Shown here piece after piece: positions 10,692 through 21,863 of a stretch of DNA of 64,000 nt (position 1 is the stretch's first letter; each line of letters starts with the position of its first letter). A model generated the notes under the pieces. The model saw only the letters and a program-made list of their open reading frames with translations. It did not search any database and had not been told where the DNA came from. The DNA is from Gammaproteobacteria bacterium (GTDB lineage: Bacteria; Pseudomonadota; Gammaproteobacteria; Pseudomonadales; Pseudomonadaceae), in NCBI GenBank assembly GCA_023475025.1, contig JAMCWB010000005.1, positions 62,001 through 126,000 on the forward strand, given 5' to 3'. The position numbers and the translations under genes were made by a program.

Positions 10692-11177
10692 TCAGGGCAT
10701 GCGGATATTCAGACTTTTACACTGCCCCTGGCGTGCAGCCTGGTCCAGCCGGGCACAGGCTTGAGCGTCGGTTGCCAGCCAGCTGATAACCGTATGGCTG
10801 CAGCCCAGTGCCAGCAATTCCTGACACAGCTGTTGACCTTGCATGCGGCCGTTGCTGCGCACTATCAGGATTCGCTGCGGATCAAGGCCGGTGGCGCGTA
10901 ACCAGGCATGACTGACCAGTTGTGGTGGGTTGAGCAGTGTCAGCCAGCGCGTACCCGGGGAATTAGCCAGGTCGCGCAACACCGGTGCCAGCCATTGCAG
11001 GCACTGTTCCGGCTGGCCACTGAGAGCCATTTCGCTGTAACCACTGTCCTTGGTGCTGTTGATATTGGTTGGCTGCTCTTTAGCGGCTTGCGGTCGGGCA
11101 GGGTAGCCAGATGCCATCAGCGCGTTGTGAAACAGGTCGGCCTGAGTCAGGCTCTGCTGTGGGTGACGATACTGCAT
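10692..11177 (-). CDS. sulA: SOS cell division inhibitor SulA
   Basis: A 161-residue protein of the SulA/RecA-like fold. The block SGYSEMALSGQPEQCLQWLAPVLRDL, then RWLTLLNPPQLVSHAWLRATGLDPQRILIV, matches Pseudomonas SulA (PA3008). SulA binds FtsZ and blocks septation during DNA damage. The start at 11177 (MQYRHPQQ) is preferred over the upstream in-frame start at 11207, because GAGGAGA lies just before it and 11207 would sit inside lexA. It begins 10 bases after the lexA stop, so induction depends on the lexA promoter and its two LexA boxes. Confidence 0.9.
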   Translation of the reverse strand: MQYRHPQQSLTQADLFHNALMASGYPARPQAAKEQPTNINSTKDSGYSEMALSGQPEQCLQWLAPVLRDLANSPGTRWLTLLNPPQLVSHAWLRATGLDPQRILIVRSNGRMQGQQLCQELLALGCSHTVISWLATDAQACARLDQAARQGQCKSLNIRMP

Positions 11178-11187
11178 GATTCTCTCC

Positions 11188-11796
11188 TCAGCGGCGAATG
11201 ACGCCAACGCTCAAACCTTCAATAGCCAGTTCTTCTTCACTCAGATCGACTTCAATCGGACTGAAGTCTGGATTTTCAGCTAACAGGGAAACTTTGCGTC
11301 CTTTCTTCTGGAAGCGTTTGACAGTGACTTCATCGCCAATGCGGGCGACCACTATCTGCCCGTTGCGGGCTTCGCTGGTGCGATGCACGGCGAGCAGGTC
11401 ACCATCCAGAATACCGACATCGCGCATGCTCATACCCTTGACCCGCAGCAGGTAATCGGCGCGCGGTGAGAAAAACGCCGGATCGATTCGGCAGTGGTCT
11501 TCGATATTTTCCATGGCGAGAATGGGTGCGCCGGCGGCAACCTGGCCGACAACCGGAAGCTGGTTTTCATCGTTCTCTGCTCCGCTGTCCGGCAGGCGGA
11601 TGCCGCGTGAGGCGCCAGGTATCATCTCGATAGCACCTTTTCTGGCCAGGGCGCGCAAATGATCTTCAGCCGCGTTGGGTGAACGAAAACCCAGCTCGCG
11701 GGCAATATCGACGCGGGTAGGTGGATAGCCGTTGGTATCCATGTATTCGCGAATAAAGGCGAGAATCTGTTGTTGCCGTGCGGTGAGTTTTTGCAT
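11188..11796 (-). CDS. lexA: LexA repressor
   Basis: A 202-residue SOS master repressor. The N-terminal winged helix starts [15 protein letters not shown] and has [17 protein letters not shown]. The self-cleavage site is Ala88-Gly89 in QVAAGAP, and the Ser-Lys dyad is S123 (GMSMRD) and K160 (VTVKRF). When RecA filaments form, LexA cleaves itself and the operon with sulA is derepressed. Two perfect LexA boxes precede the gene, consistent with autoregulation. Confidence 0.98.
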   Translation of the reverse strand: MQKLTARQQQILAFIREYMDTNGYPPTRVDIARELGFRSPNAAEDHLRALARKGAIEMIPGASRGIRLPDSGAENDENQLPVVGQVAAGAPILAMENIEDHCRIDPAFFSPRADYLLRVKGMSMRDVGILDGDLLAVHRTSEARNGQIVVARIGDEVTVKRFQKKGRKVSLLAENPDFSPIEVDLSEEELAIEGLSVGVIRR

Positions 11797-11808
11797 GATC
11801 CTGCTTCC

Positions 11809-11824
11809 CTGTTTTTATATACAG
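11809..11824. promoter_or_regulatory. LexA box 1
   Basis: The sequence CTGT-TTTTATAT-ACAG matches the SOS box consensus CTGT-N8-ACAG exactly. It lies 13 bases upstream of the lexA start codon, so bound LexA would cover the translation start region or transcript start. Confidence 0.92.
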
Positions 11825-11827
11825 TAA

Positions 11828-11843
11828 CTGTGATTATATACAG
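11828..11843. promoter_or_regulatory. LexA box 2
   Basis: The sequence CTGT-GATTATAT-ACAG is a second perfect SOS box. It begins three bases beyond box 1, a centre-to-centre distance of 19 bases. Tandem boxes at lexA are known in E. coli and suggest cooperative or graded autorepression of lexA-sulA. Confidence 0.92.
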
Positions 11844-11972
11844 CTATTGTCGTTGTGCAAGTGACATTGCACTCATCTGTTTGAACGCCTTCACAGCTAT
11901 CTGCCGACATGCCGGCATGGCTGTATCACGGCTTGCCTCGACGGCCAGCTTTTATTAACGTCTTGGCCAAGC

Positions 11973-12009
11973 TTGACACTGCAATGTTTGAAACGTATGT
12001 TTCAAACAT
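11973..12009 (+). promoter_or_regulatory. psrA promoter with overlapping PsrA operator
   Basis: A -35 box TTGACA (11973-11978) and a -10 box TATGTT (11996-12001) are 17 bases apart. A 26-base perfect inverted repeat, ATGTTTGAAAC-GTAT-GTTTCAAACAT, covers 11984-12009 and so overlaps the spacer and -10. Its core fits the PsrA motif of GAAAC/GTTTC half sites. Bound PsrA would block RNA polymerase, consistent with the known negative autoregulation of psrA. Confidence 0.85.
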
Positions 12010-12032
12010 CTGTTTATTTTGTGGAGTCTGGC

Positions 12033-12716
12033 ATGGCCCAGTCGGAAACGGTTGAACGTATTCTTGATGCTGCCGAGCAGTTGTTTGCGGAAAAGGGCTT
12101 TGCCGAGACCTCTTTGCGGCTGATTACCAGCAAGGCAGGAGTCAATCTTGCCGCAGTCAACTACCATTTCGGCTCCAAGAAAGCCTTGATTCAGGCCGTC
12201 TTTGTACGCTTTCTCAACCCCTTCGTCAGCAGCCTGGAGCAGGAGCTCAATCGTCGCGAGCAGGTACACGAGCAGCCTCCGAGTCTTGAGGAATTGCTGG
12301 AAATGCTGGTACGGCAGGCGCTATTGGTCAAACCGCGTAGCGGCAATGACCTGTCGATTTTCATGCGCTTGCTCGGTCTCGCATTCAGCCAGAGTCAGGG
12401 CCACTTGCGTAAATACCTCAACGAGGTCTATGGCGGCGTGTTCTTGCGCTATATGCGTCTGGTGCATCTGGCAGCTCCGGATCTGCCCGCTCAGGAACTG
12501 TTCTGGCGCATTCATTTCATGTTGGGCAGTGCCGCCTTCACCATGTCCAGCATGAAAGCGCTGCGTGCCATTGCCGAGGCCGAACTGGGTTCCCACACTG
12601 GCATTGATCAGGTACTGCAATTGATGGTGCCATTCCTGGCGGCGGGCATGCGTGCTGACAGTGCGCTTAATCGTGTTGAAAACTCCGCTGCGCGTGAAGA
12701 AGCGATCGAAGCCTGA
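12033..12716 (+). CDS. psrA: TetR-family regulator PsrA
   Basis: A 227-residue TetR-type regulator. The N-terminal helix-turn-helix (ERILDAAEQLFAEKGFAETSLR, then AGVNLAAVNYHFGSKKAL) and the ligand domain (AVKPRSGNDLS-like block, FMRLLGLAFSQSQGHLRKYL) match Pseudomonas PsrA nearly residue for residue in the first 60 positions. PsrA responds to long-chain fatty acids, derepresses fadBA, and activates rpoS in several species. ATG at 12033 has GTGGAG upstream. A longer reading frame extends into the promoter and is not used. The last 20 residues diverge from P. aeruginosa. Confidence 0.95.
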   Translation: MAQSETVERILDAAEQLFAEKGFAETSLRLITSKAGVNLAAVNYHFGSKKALIQAVFVRFLNPFVSSLEQELNRREQVHEQPPSLEELLEMLVRQALLVKPRSGNDLSIFMRLLGLAFSQSQGHLRKYLNEVYGGVFLRYMRLVHLAAPDLPAQELFWRIHFMLGSAAFTMSSMKALRAIAEAELGSHTGIDQVLQLMVPFLAAGMRADSALNRVENSAAREEAIEA

Positions 12717-12786
12717 ATCACGTTACCAGACCCTTACCTGAAGCTCGCTGATCCGTTATCGTGTGCACTTTCCACTGGAGTGTGCA

Positions 12787-13290
12787 ATGTCCCTGGATCT
12801 GATCCATATCTCGTTGGCGGAACAGTCCTTGCGAGGCCTTCAGGCTGGGCAGGAAGTCTGTCGCTACGCTGTTTCTACTGCACTTAACGGGGCTGGTGAA
12901 GCCAACGGTAGCGGTTGCACGCCGCGTGGGCGGCATCGCGTACGAGCCCGTATCGGTGAGGGCCAACCCCTGGGCGCGGTATTCGTCGGCCGCCGTCCAA
13001 CCGGTGAAATCTGGACCGCGGATCTGGCTGCACAGTACCCGCAGCGGGACTGGATTCTTACCCGTATTCTCTGGTTGTGCGGCGAGCAGACGGGCTTCAA
13101 TCGCGGCGGTCAGTACGACAGTCAGCGTCGTTTCATCTACCTGCATGGCACTCCGGATGACCAGCCCATGGGGCAGCCCTTGTCACATGGCTGCATCCGT
13201 TTGCGCAATCAGGACATGCTGGAACTCTTTGCCCTGACGCCGGTCGGTTGTCGGGTGATTATCAGTGAACACGGGGAAGACATGCTTTGA
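12787..13290 (+). CDS. YkuD-domain L,D-transpeptidase/carboxypeptidase without export signal
   Basis: A 167-residue enzyme with the YkuD catalytic signature: His in IYLHGTPDD (H120) and SHGCIRL (H134, nucleophile C136, R138). Typical YkuD enzymes cross-link or trim peptidoglycan in the periplasm. Here the N-terminus MSLDLIHISLAEQSL has no signal peptide, no lipobox and no membrane anchor, which points to the cytosol. It overlaps the start of nagZ, a cytosolic muropeptide-recycling enzyme. A role as an L,D-carboxypeptidase on recycled muropeptides is therefore plausible. ATG at 12787 has GGAG 8 bases upstream. Confidence 0.85.
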   Translation: MSLDLIHISLAEQSLRGLQAGQEVCRYAVSTALNGAGEANGSGCTPRGRHRVRARIGEGQPLGAVFVGRRPTGEIWTADLAAQYPQRDWILTRILWLCGEQTGFNRGGQYDSQRRFIYLHGTPDDQPMGQPLSHGCIRLRNQDMLELFALTPVGCRVIISEHGEDML

Positions 13291-14309
13291 GTGCGGATAC
13301 TGTGCGGCAGGCCTCTTTGATGCTGGATGTCGAGGGGCCCTGGTTGACCCATGAAGACCGGCAGTTGTTACGCCAGCCCGAGGTGGGTGGGTTGATCCTG
13401 TTTGCGCGCAACTGCGCCCATCCGGCGCAGGTGCGGGAGCTGGTCCGCAGCATCCGCCAGGTTCGGCCTGATATGTTGGTGGCGATTGATCAAGAAGGGG
13501 GACGTGTGCAGCGCCTGCGCCAAGGGGTTCTGCGATTACCCGCGTTGGCGCGGATTGCCACGGCAGGCGATAAGGCTGAGCAGGTTGCCGAAGCGGCTGC
13601 CTGGTTGATGGCGACCGAAATGCTGGCCTGTGGCGTCGATATCAGTTTTGCCCCGGTGCTGGATCTCGAGCGTGGTCGTAGTCAGGTTATCGGCGATCGC
13701 TCGCTGGGCGCCGATCCGGTCGTGGTTACCCGTCTCGCCAGGGCCTATATTCGCGGCCTGAACAGCGCCGGAATGGCGGCTACCGGCAAGCATTTTCCGG
13801 GTCATGGCTGGGCCGAAGCTGACTCCCATGTTGCCATTCCTGTCGATGACCGCACGCTGGACGTGATCAAGCGCTGCGATATGCAGCCTTTTGCCGCACT
13901 GGCCAGTCAACTGGCTGGTATCATGCCGGCGCATGTCATTTACCCTGCAGTGGATAATCGGCCTGCAGGCTTTTCGTCGTTTTGGCTGCAGCAGATCCTG
14001 CGCGCTGAGTTGAAGTTCGCAGGGGTTATTTTCAGCGATGATCTCAGCATGGCTGGTGCTCACGTAGCCGGCGATGTGCCGCAACGTATTGATGCCGCTG
14101 CCAGTGCTGGCTGCGACATGCTGTTGGTCTGCAATGATCGTTCTGGCGCCGAGCAAGCGCTGGTGCATATGCAGCAGCAGGACTATATTCCGAGCACGCG
14201 TGCGTTGGCACTCTGCAGTCCAGCAGCGCGCGCGGCTAACAGCGAATACCGTGGCCAGCCACGCTGGCAGCGCGCGGCTCAGCTATTGAAAAACCATCAT
14301 CTATTATGA
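13287..14309 (+). CDS. nagZ: Beta-N-acetylhexosaminidase NagZ
   Basis: A 340-residue glycoside hydrolase family 3 enzyme. It removes GlcNAc from anhydro-muropeptides in the cytoplasm during cell-wall recycling, and so shapes the signal for AmpC beta-lactamase induction. Visible motifs are AIDQEGGRVQRL (about 68-79), the hallmark KHFPGHG with the following DSH loop (about residues 168-184), and IFSDDLSMAGA near residue 250 carrying the nucleophilic Asp. The start is TTG at 13287, with GGGGAAG 8 bases before it, overlapping the stop of the YkuD gene. A GTG at 13302 is an alternative. The length is near the usual 330-340. Confidence 0.93.
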   Translation: MSADTVRQASLMLDVEGPWLTHEDRQLLRQPEVGGLILFARNCAHPAQVRELVRSIRQVRPDMLVAIDQEGGRVQRLRQGVLRLPALARIATAGDKAEQVAEAAAWLMATEMLACGVDISFAPVLDLERGRSQVIGDRSLGADPVVVTRLARAYIRGLNSAGMAATGKHFPGHGWAEADSHVAIPVDDRTLDVIKRCDMQPFAALASQLAGIMPAHVIYPAVDNRPAGFSSFWLQQILRAELKFAGVIFSDDLSMAGAHVAGDVPQRIDAAASAGCDMLLVCNDRSGAEQALVHMQQQDYIPSTRALALCSPAARAANSEYRGQPRWQRAAQLLKNHHLL

Positions 14310-14316
14310 GTGCCGC

Positions 14317-16728
<2,412 letters not shown>

Positions 16729-19700
16729 CTAGGCGTTTTCCTTTGCCGTGTGCTTATCGGGTTCCGGTTGCAGGCGATCCATCAGCGCCTCAACTGTGTT
16801 CAGGCGCAATTCAGCCTTGGCCATGGGGGCATTGAAGCGGAATATGCTGGCCCCTTCAAGCCGGTAGCGCTGCGGATTGTCCTGAATCAGTCGCACCAGG
16901 GTCAAGGGATCAACACGGGTTTCACTGGCAAACTCGACGCGGCCGTGCTCGGCACCGACATCCAGTTTGCTGACGCCCAGGGGTTCACAGCGCAGTTTCA
17001 GCGCAGTGATGCGGAACAGGGTTTTGACCGGCTCCGGCAGCAAGCCGAAACGATCGATCATTTCAACCTGCAGGTCTTTCAGTGCCTCATCGTCAGCGGC
17101 GTTGGCAATGCGCTTATACATGATCAGGCGGGCGTGCACATCCGGTAGATAGTCTTCCGGGATCAGCGCCGGCAGGCGCAGGTTGATATCCGGGCCACCA
17201 CCAAGCGGCTGCGCCAGTTCGGGCTGTTTACCCTGTTTGATCGCCTTGATCGCGCGTTCCAGCATATCCATATACAGGGTAAAACCAACGGCCTGGATCT
17301 GGCCGCTCTGTCCGTCGCCGAGCAATTCACCGGCACCGCGGATTTCCAGGTCATGGGTGGCCAGGGTAAAGCCGGCGCCCAGGTCCTGTGCTGCGGCAAT
17401 GGCTTCCAGGCGTTTTTCCGCATCACCGGTCAGCTTGCGCCCGGGCGGGGTCAGCAGGTAGGCGTAGGCCTGGTGGTGGCTACGACCCACGCGGCCGCGC
17501 AACTGATGCAACTGGGCCAGGCCGAACTTGTCGGCGCGCTCGATGATGATGGTGTTGGCGCTGGGTACGTCAATCCCGGTTTCAATGATGGTGGTGGTCA
17601 CCAGGATATTGAAGCGACGGTGATAGAAGTCACGCATGACTTGTTCCAGTGCCCGCTCCGGCATCTGGCCGTGACTGATGGCAATACGCGCTTCGGGCAC
17701 CAGTTCGGCCAGGTCGGCTGCACACTTGTCGATGGTCTGCACTTCATTGTGCAGATAATAAATCTGCCCGCCGCGCAGCAGTTCACGCAGGATGGCTTCT
17801 TTTACCACCGGCCCTTGCTGGGGCATGACAAAAGTTTTAACGGACAGGCGCCGTGCCGGCGGCGTGGCGATAATGGACAGCTCACGCATGCCTGACATGG
17901 CCATGTTCAGGGTGCGTGGAATCGGGGTGGCGGTCAGGGTCAGGATGTCGACCTCACTGCGCAGGGCCTTGAGCCGCTCTTTCTGGCGCACGCCAAAGCG
18001 GTGCTCCTCATCAATGATCACCAGACCGAGGTCCTTGAACTGGATATCACCCTGCAGCAGCTTGTGGGTGCCGATCATGATATCCACTTTGCCCTCGGCC
18101 AGCTCCTGGGCTGCGGCCTTGATATCCTTGGCTGACTTGAAGCGCGACATCACTTCGACCTTGACCGGCCAGTCGGCAAAGCGGTCCTTGAAGCTGTTGT
18201 AATGCTGCTGGGCGAGCAGGGTAGTGGGCACCAGCACCGCTACCTGTCGCCCGCCATGCACGGCGAGGAAGGCAGCGCGCATAGCCACTTCAGTCTTGCC
18301 AAAACCCACATCACCACAGACCAATCGATCCATGGGTTGCTTGCTGACCATGTCTTTGATCACCGCATTGATGGCGGCTTCCTGGTCGGCAGTTTCCTCG
18401 AAGGGGAAAGCGTCGGCAAAAGCCTGATAGTCGCGTTCCGGATGACTGAAGGCGTGACCGGCACGGGCTGCGCGGCGGGCATAGACATCAAGCAGTTCAG
18501 CCGCAACATCACAGACCTGCTCGGCGGCCTTGCGCTTGGCTTTCTGCCATTGCTCTGAGCCCATGCGGTGCAGCGGGGCATTGTCATCGTCGGCACCGGT
18601 ATAGCGGGCAATCAGGTGCAGGTTGGCGACCGGTACATACAGCTTGGCCTCATCGGCATATTCGAGGCTGAGAAACTCCGCCTGCTGATCTTCGATGGTC
18701 AGATTGACCAGGCCACGGTAGCGCCCGACACCGTGATCAATATGCACTACGGGGGCGCCTTCGCGCAGTTCGGTCAGGTTGCGTACCACGGCGTCGCCGA
18801 GGTCGGTTGCCTTGCCGCGGCGACGGCGCTGCATCACTCGCTGGCCAAACAGCTGGCTTTCGGCAATCAGCGCCAATGCCGGTTGCTGACACAACATGCC
18901 ACGATCCAGCGGCGCCAGCAGCAGGCTGATAGTCGCATCGCCGGCGGCAAACGCCGACCAGTCATCATAGGTGTGCGGAACGATGCCAGCCGGTGCGAGC
19001 ATGTCCAGCAGGGCTTCACGGCGCCCGGCGGTTTCGGCCAGAAAAGCAAGCCGGCCAGGAAAATCAGTGATAAAGCGTAACAGGGCGCTCAAGGGTTCCG
19101 GGCTTTTATGATCAACCGTCAGCTCCGGTGCTGGCTGGCAGTCAAACTGACCCTGGGTACCGGGTTGCTGATGTTCGTTGCAAACAATTCTGGGGTAGTG
19201 CTTGAGCAAGGCAAAGGCCTGCTCGACCGGCAGGAACAAGTCGACCGGCGGCAACAAAGGCCGGGTCGGGTCGATCCCATGCTCGTCAAAGCGATTGCGG
19301 ACGTCCTGCCAGAAGTGTTCGGCACTGGCCTCGATCTCGGGCAGGCTGAAGGTCAGGGTGTTGTCTGGCAGGTAGTCGAACAGGCTGCCGAGTTCCTCGA
19401 AAAACAGTGGCAGATAGTATTCGACACCGGGCGGAACCAGGCCCTCGCTAAGATCCTGGTAGAGTGGGCAGCGGCGGTGGTCGACGTCGAAACGCTCGCG
19501 GAATCGGGCGCGAAAGCCGGTCAGCGCCGCCTTGTCGAGCGGGAACTCCTTGGCCGGCAGCAGGTGGATGCGCTCAACCTTGTCGATCGAGCGCTGACTT
19601 TCCGGGTCAAAAGTGCGCAGGGTTTCAATTTCATCGTCAAACAGGTCGATACGGTAAGGCTGCTTGCTGCCCATCGGGAACAGGTCAAGCAGGGCGCCGC

Positions 19701-20205
19701 GCACGGCATAGTCGCCATGCTCGTAGACGGTATCGACACAACGGTAACCGCTGGCATCCAGGTCGCGTCGCATCTGCTCAATATCAATGCGTTGACCCAC
19801 CTCCATCAGCAGGACCGAACCGCCGAGGAAGCTGCGAGGCGGCGTGCGTTGCAGCAAGGTGGTCATGGGTACGACCAGAATACCCTGAGTCACGGCGGGC
19901 AGTTGATGCAGGGTGCGCAGGCGCTGGGAAATGATGTCCTGGTGCGGCGAGAAGCGGTCGTAGGGCAGGGTTTCCCAGTCCGGGAAGCTCAACACCGGCA
20001 TGTGCGGGGCAAAAAATCGCAGTTCGCGTTCGAGCTGGTCAGCTTCGGCACTGTCGCGGCTGATGACTAGGCTCAGGCCCTGGTGCCGGGCGGCCGCCTC
20101 GGCAATGCTCAGGGCGCGCGCGGCATCGGCCAGTCCGGACCAGGTCTGCTTGCCAGAGGTCGGTAGTGGGCTATCGACGGGAAGGAGGCTGATGGTGCCT
20201 GACAT
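16729..20205 (-). CDS. mfd: Transcription-repair coupling factor
   Basis: A 1158-residue DNA translocase that removes stalled RNA polymerase and recruits UvrA. The N-terminal UvrB-like part includes LPDWETLPYDRF-type text (FPDWETLPYDRFSPHQDI). The RNA polymerase interaction domain includes VHIDHGVGRYRGL. The helicase core has Walker A GDVGFGKTE, DEEH in VIIDEEHRFGVRQ, and TATPIPRTLNMAMSG. The TRCF domain is at the C-terminus. The start at 20205 (MSGTISLLPVD) has AAGGAA about 10 bases upstream. A longer in-frame extension to 20292 is not supported. Together with uvrB and uvrC in this window it serves nucleotide excision repair. Confidence 0.97.
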   Translation of the reverse strand: MSGTISLLPVDSPLPTSGKQTWSGLADAARALSIAEAAARHQGLSLVISRDSAEADQLERELRFFAPHMPVLSFPDWETLPYDRFSPHQDIISQRLRTLHQLPAVTQGILVVPMTTLLQRTPPRSFLGGSVLLMEVGQRIDIEQMRRDLDASGYRCVDTVYEHGDYAVRGALLDLFPMGSKQPYRIDLFDDEIETLRTFDPESQRSIDKVERIHLLPAKEFPLDKAALTGFRARFRERFDVDHRRCPLYQDLSEGLVPPGVEYYLPLFFEELGSLFDYLPDNTLTFSLPEIEASAEHFWQDVRNRFDEHGIDPTRPLLPPVDLFLPVEQAFALLKHYPRIVCNEHQQPGTQGQFDCQPAPELTVDHKSPEPLSALLRFITDFPGRLAFLAETAGRREALLDMLAPAGIVPHTYDDWSAFAAGDATISLLLAPLDRGMLCQQPALALIAESQLFGQRVMQRRRRGKATDLGDAVVRNLTELREGAPVVHIDHGVGRYRGLVNLTIEDQQAEFLSLEYADEAKLYVPVANLHLIARYTGADDDNAPLHRMGSEQWQKAKRKAAEQVCDVAAELLDVYARRAARAGHAFSHPERDYQAFADAFPFEETADQEAAINAVIKDMVSKQPMDRLVCGDVGFGKTEVAMRAAFLAVHGGRQVAVLVPTTLLAQQHYNSFKDRFADWPVKVEVMSRFKSAKDIKAAAQELAEGKVDIMIGTHKLLQGDIQFKDLGLVIIDEEHRFGVRQKERLKALRSEVDILTLTATPIPRTLNMAMSGMRELSIIATPPARRLSVKTFVMPQQGPVVKEAILRELLRGGQIYYLHNEVQTIDKCAADLAELVPEARIAISHGQMPERALEQVMRDFYHRRFNILVTTTIIETGIDVPSANTIIIERADKFGLAQLHQLRGRVGRSHHQAYAYLLTPPGRKLTGDAEKRLEAIAAAQDLGAGFTLATHDLEIRGAGELLGDGQSGQIQAVGFTLYMDMLERAIKAIKQGKQPELAQPLGGGPDINLRLPALIPEDYLPDVHARLIMYKRIANAADDEALKDLQVEMIDRFGLLPEPVKTLFRITALKLRCEPLGVSKLDVGAEHGRVEFASETRVDPLTLVRLIQDNPQRYRLEGASIFRFNAPMAKAELRLNTVEALMDRLQPEPDKHTAKENA

Positions 20206-20364
20206 GCGGCAGGTTTCCTTGCTGATAAAAACGCTGAGTTTACCTCTTTGTGTCGTCAATGGGGAAAGGCAGGGTGCTATGGCGGGCAGCATTTATTGCC
20301 TAATGCCCGTTGAAAACGCATAATATTGCCCCCTTTGGACTCCCACGACTTGGAAGGATGTGCC

Positions 20365-21804
20365 GTGACTGATTCTCAATTCGAGCAATGTCTGGAAAAC
20401 TGGACTGACCGTGAAGCCACTGCTGAGGCGATGATTCCGCTGATTGGCAAGCTGTACCGTGAACACAACGTAGTGACCTCTATCTATGGTCGCGGTCTGG
20501 TTAACCGGTCGGTGATCAGCATTCTCAAGTCGCACCGCTTCGCTCGTCAGATCGACGACACCGAGCTGTCCGTGCACGACACCTACCCGGTTATCCAGGC
20601 GTTGCTGGCGCTGAACCTGGGGCCTGCTTCGATTGATATTGCCCGCCTGGTCGATAAATACCGCAAGTCCGGTAGCAGTGACCTGGTCGGCTTCCTGCGT
20701 CTTGAGCTGGCCGACGTGATCGACAAGAAGGGTGACCGTGGCCAGGGTCGTGATGTGGTGCTTTACGGTTTCGGTCGCATCGGTCGCTTGCTGGCCCGTA
20801 TTCTGGTCGAGAAGACCGGTGGCGGTGATGGCTTGCGCCTGCGCGCTGTGGTGGTTCGCAAAGGGGCCGAAAATGATCTGGCCAAGCGCGCCAGTCTGCT
20901 GCGTCGCGATTCCGTGCATGGCTCCTTCCAGGGCACTATCACTATCGACGAAGAAGCCAGCACCCTGACTGCCAACGGTGTGCAGATCCAGTTTATCTAC
21001 GCCAAGGATCCGTCAGCGGTGGATTACACCCAGTACGGCATCAAGGACGCTATCGTGGTCGACAATACCGGCGCCTGGCGTGACGAAGCTGGCCTGTCCC
21101 AGCACCTGCAGTGCCAGGGCGCCAGCCAGGTTGTACTGACGGCACCGGGCAAGGGCGATATCAAGAATATCGTGCACGGCATCAACCATGCTGCCATTAC
21201 CCCGGAAGACAAGATCGTTTCAGCCGCCTCCTGTACCACCAACGCCATCGTGCCGGTACTCAAGGCGATCAACGACAAGTACGGTATCGTCAATGGTCAC
21301 GTGGAAACCGTGCATTCCTACACCAACGACCAGAACCTGATCGACAACTTCCACAAGGGTAACCGTCGCGGGCGCAGTGCGGCGCTTAACATGGTGATCA
21401 CCGAAACGGGTGCTGCCAAGGCTGTAGCCAAGGCATTGCCGGAGTTGGGTGGCAAGCTGTCAGGTAATGCTATCCGCGTCCCGACCCCGAACGTTTCCAT
21501 GGCAATCCTTAACCTGAACCTGGAAAAGTCGACTGATCGCGATGAAGTGAATGACTACCTGCGTTATATGGCGCTGCATTCTGACTTGCACAAGCAGATC
21601 GATTTCACCAACTCGCAGGAAGTGGTATCCACCGACTTCGTTGGTTCGCGCCATGCCGGTGTGGTAGATGCCGAGGCGACCATCTGTAACGACAATCGCG
21701 TCATCCTCTACGTCTGGTATGACAACGAGTTTGGCTACAGCTGTCAGGTAGTGCGTATTCTGGAAGATATGGCTGAGGTCAACCCGCCAGCCTTTCCCAA
21801 GTAA
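20365..21804 (+). CDS. Glyceraldehyde-3-phosphate dehydrogenase, long type
   Basis: A 479-residue dehydrogenase with about 130 extra N-terminal residues before the NAD domain (VVLYGFGRIGRLLARIL). The catalytic Cys is in SAASCTTNAIVPVLK, with the active-site His in ETVHSYTNDQN. The C-terminus YDNEFGYSCQVVRILE is typical. Ordinary GAPDH has about 335 residues. This long type is the PA3001-like enzyme of Pseudomonas. The start is GTG at 20365 with GGAAGGA upstream, giving MTDSQFEQCLENW. It probably works in gluconeogenic or alternative carbon flux, but the direction is inferred. A terminator follows. Confidence 0.92.
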   Translation: MTDSQFEQCLENWTDREATAEAMIPLIGKLYREHNVVTSIYGRGLVNRSVISILKSHRFARQIDDTELSVHDTYPVIQALLALNLGPASIDIARLVDKYRKSGSSDLVGFLRLELADVIDKKGDRGQGRDVVLYGFGRIGRLLARILVEKTGGGDGLRLRAVVVRKGAENDLAKRASLLRRDSVHGSFQGTITIDEEASTLTANGVQIQFIYAKDPSAVDYTQYGIKDAIVVDNTGAWRDEAGLSQHLQCQGASQVVLTAPGKGDIKNIVHGINHAAITPEDKIVSAASCTTNAIVPVLKAINDKYGIVNGHVETVHSYTNDQNLIDNFHKGNRRGRSAALNMVITETGAAKAVAKALPELGGKLSGNAIRVPTPNVSMAILNLNLEKSTDRDEVNDYLRYMALHSDLHKQIDFTNSQEVVSTDFVGSRHAGVVDAEATICNDNRVILYVWYDNEFGYSCQVVRILEDMAEVNPPAFPK

Positions 21805-21821
21805 GCAGTAACTGGCAAGAC

Positions 21822-21851
21822 AAAAGGCGCTCGATGTGAGCGCCTTTTTTG
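21822..21851. terminator. Terminator after gap gene
   Basis: The stem AAAAGGCGCTC-GATGT-GAGCGCCTTTTTT ends in six or more T residues, 18 bases after the stop. It sits between convergent genes, and the A/T arms allow use in both directions. Confidence 0.92.
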
Positions 21852-21863
21852 TTGGCCTTTTTC

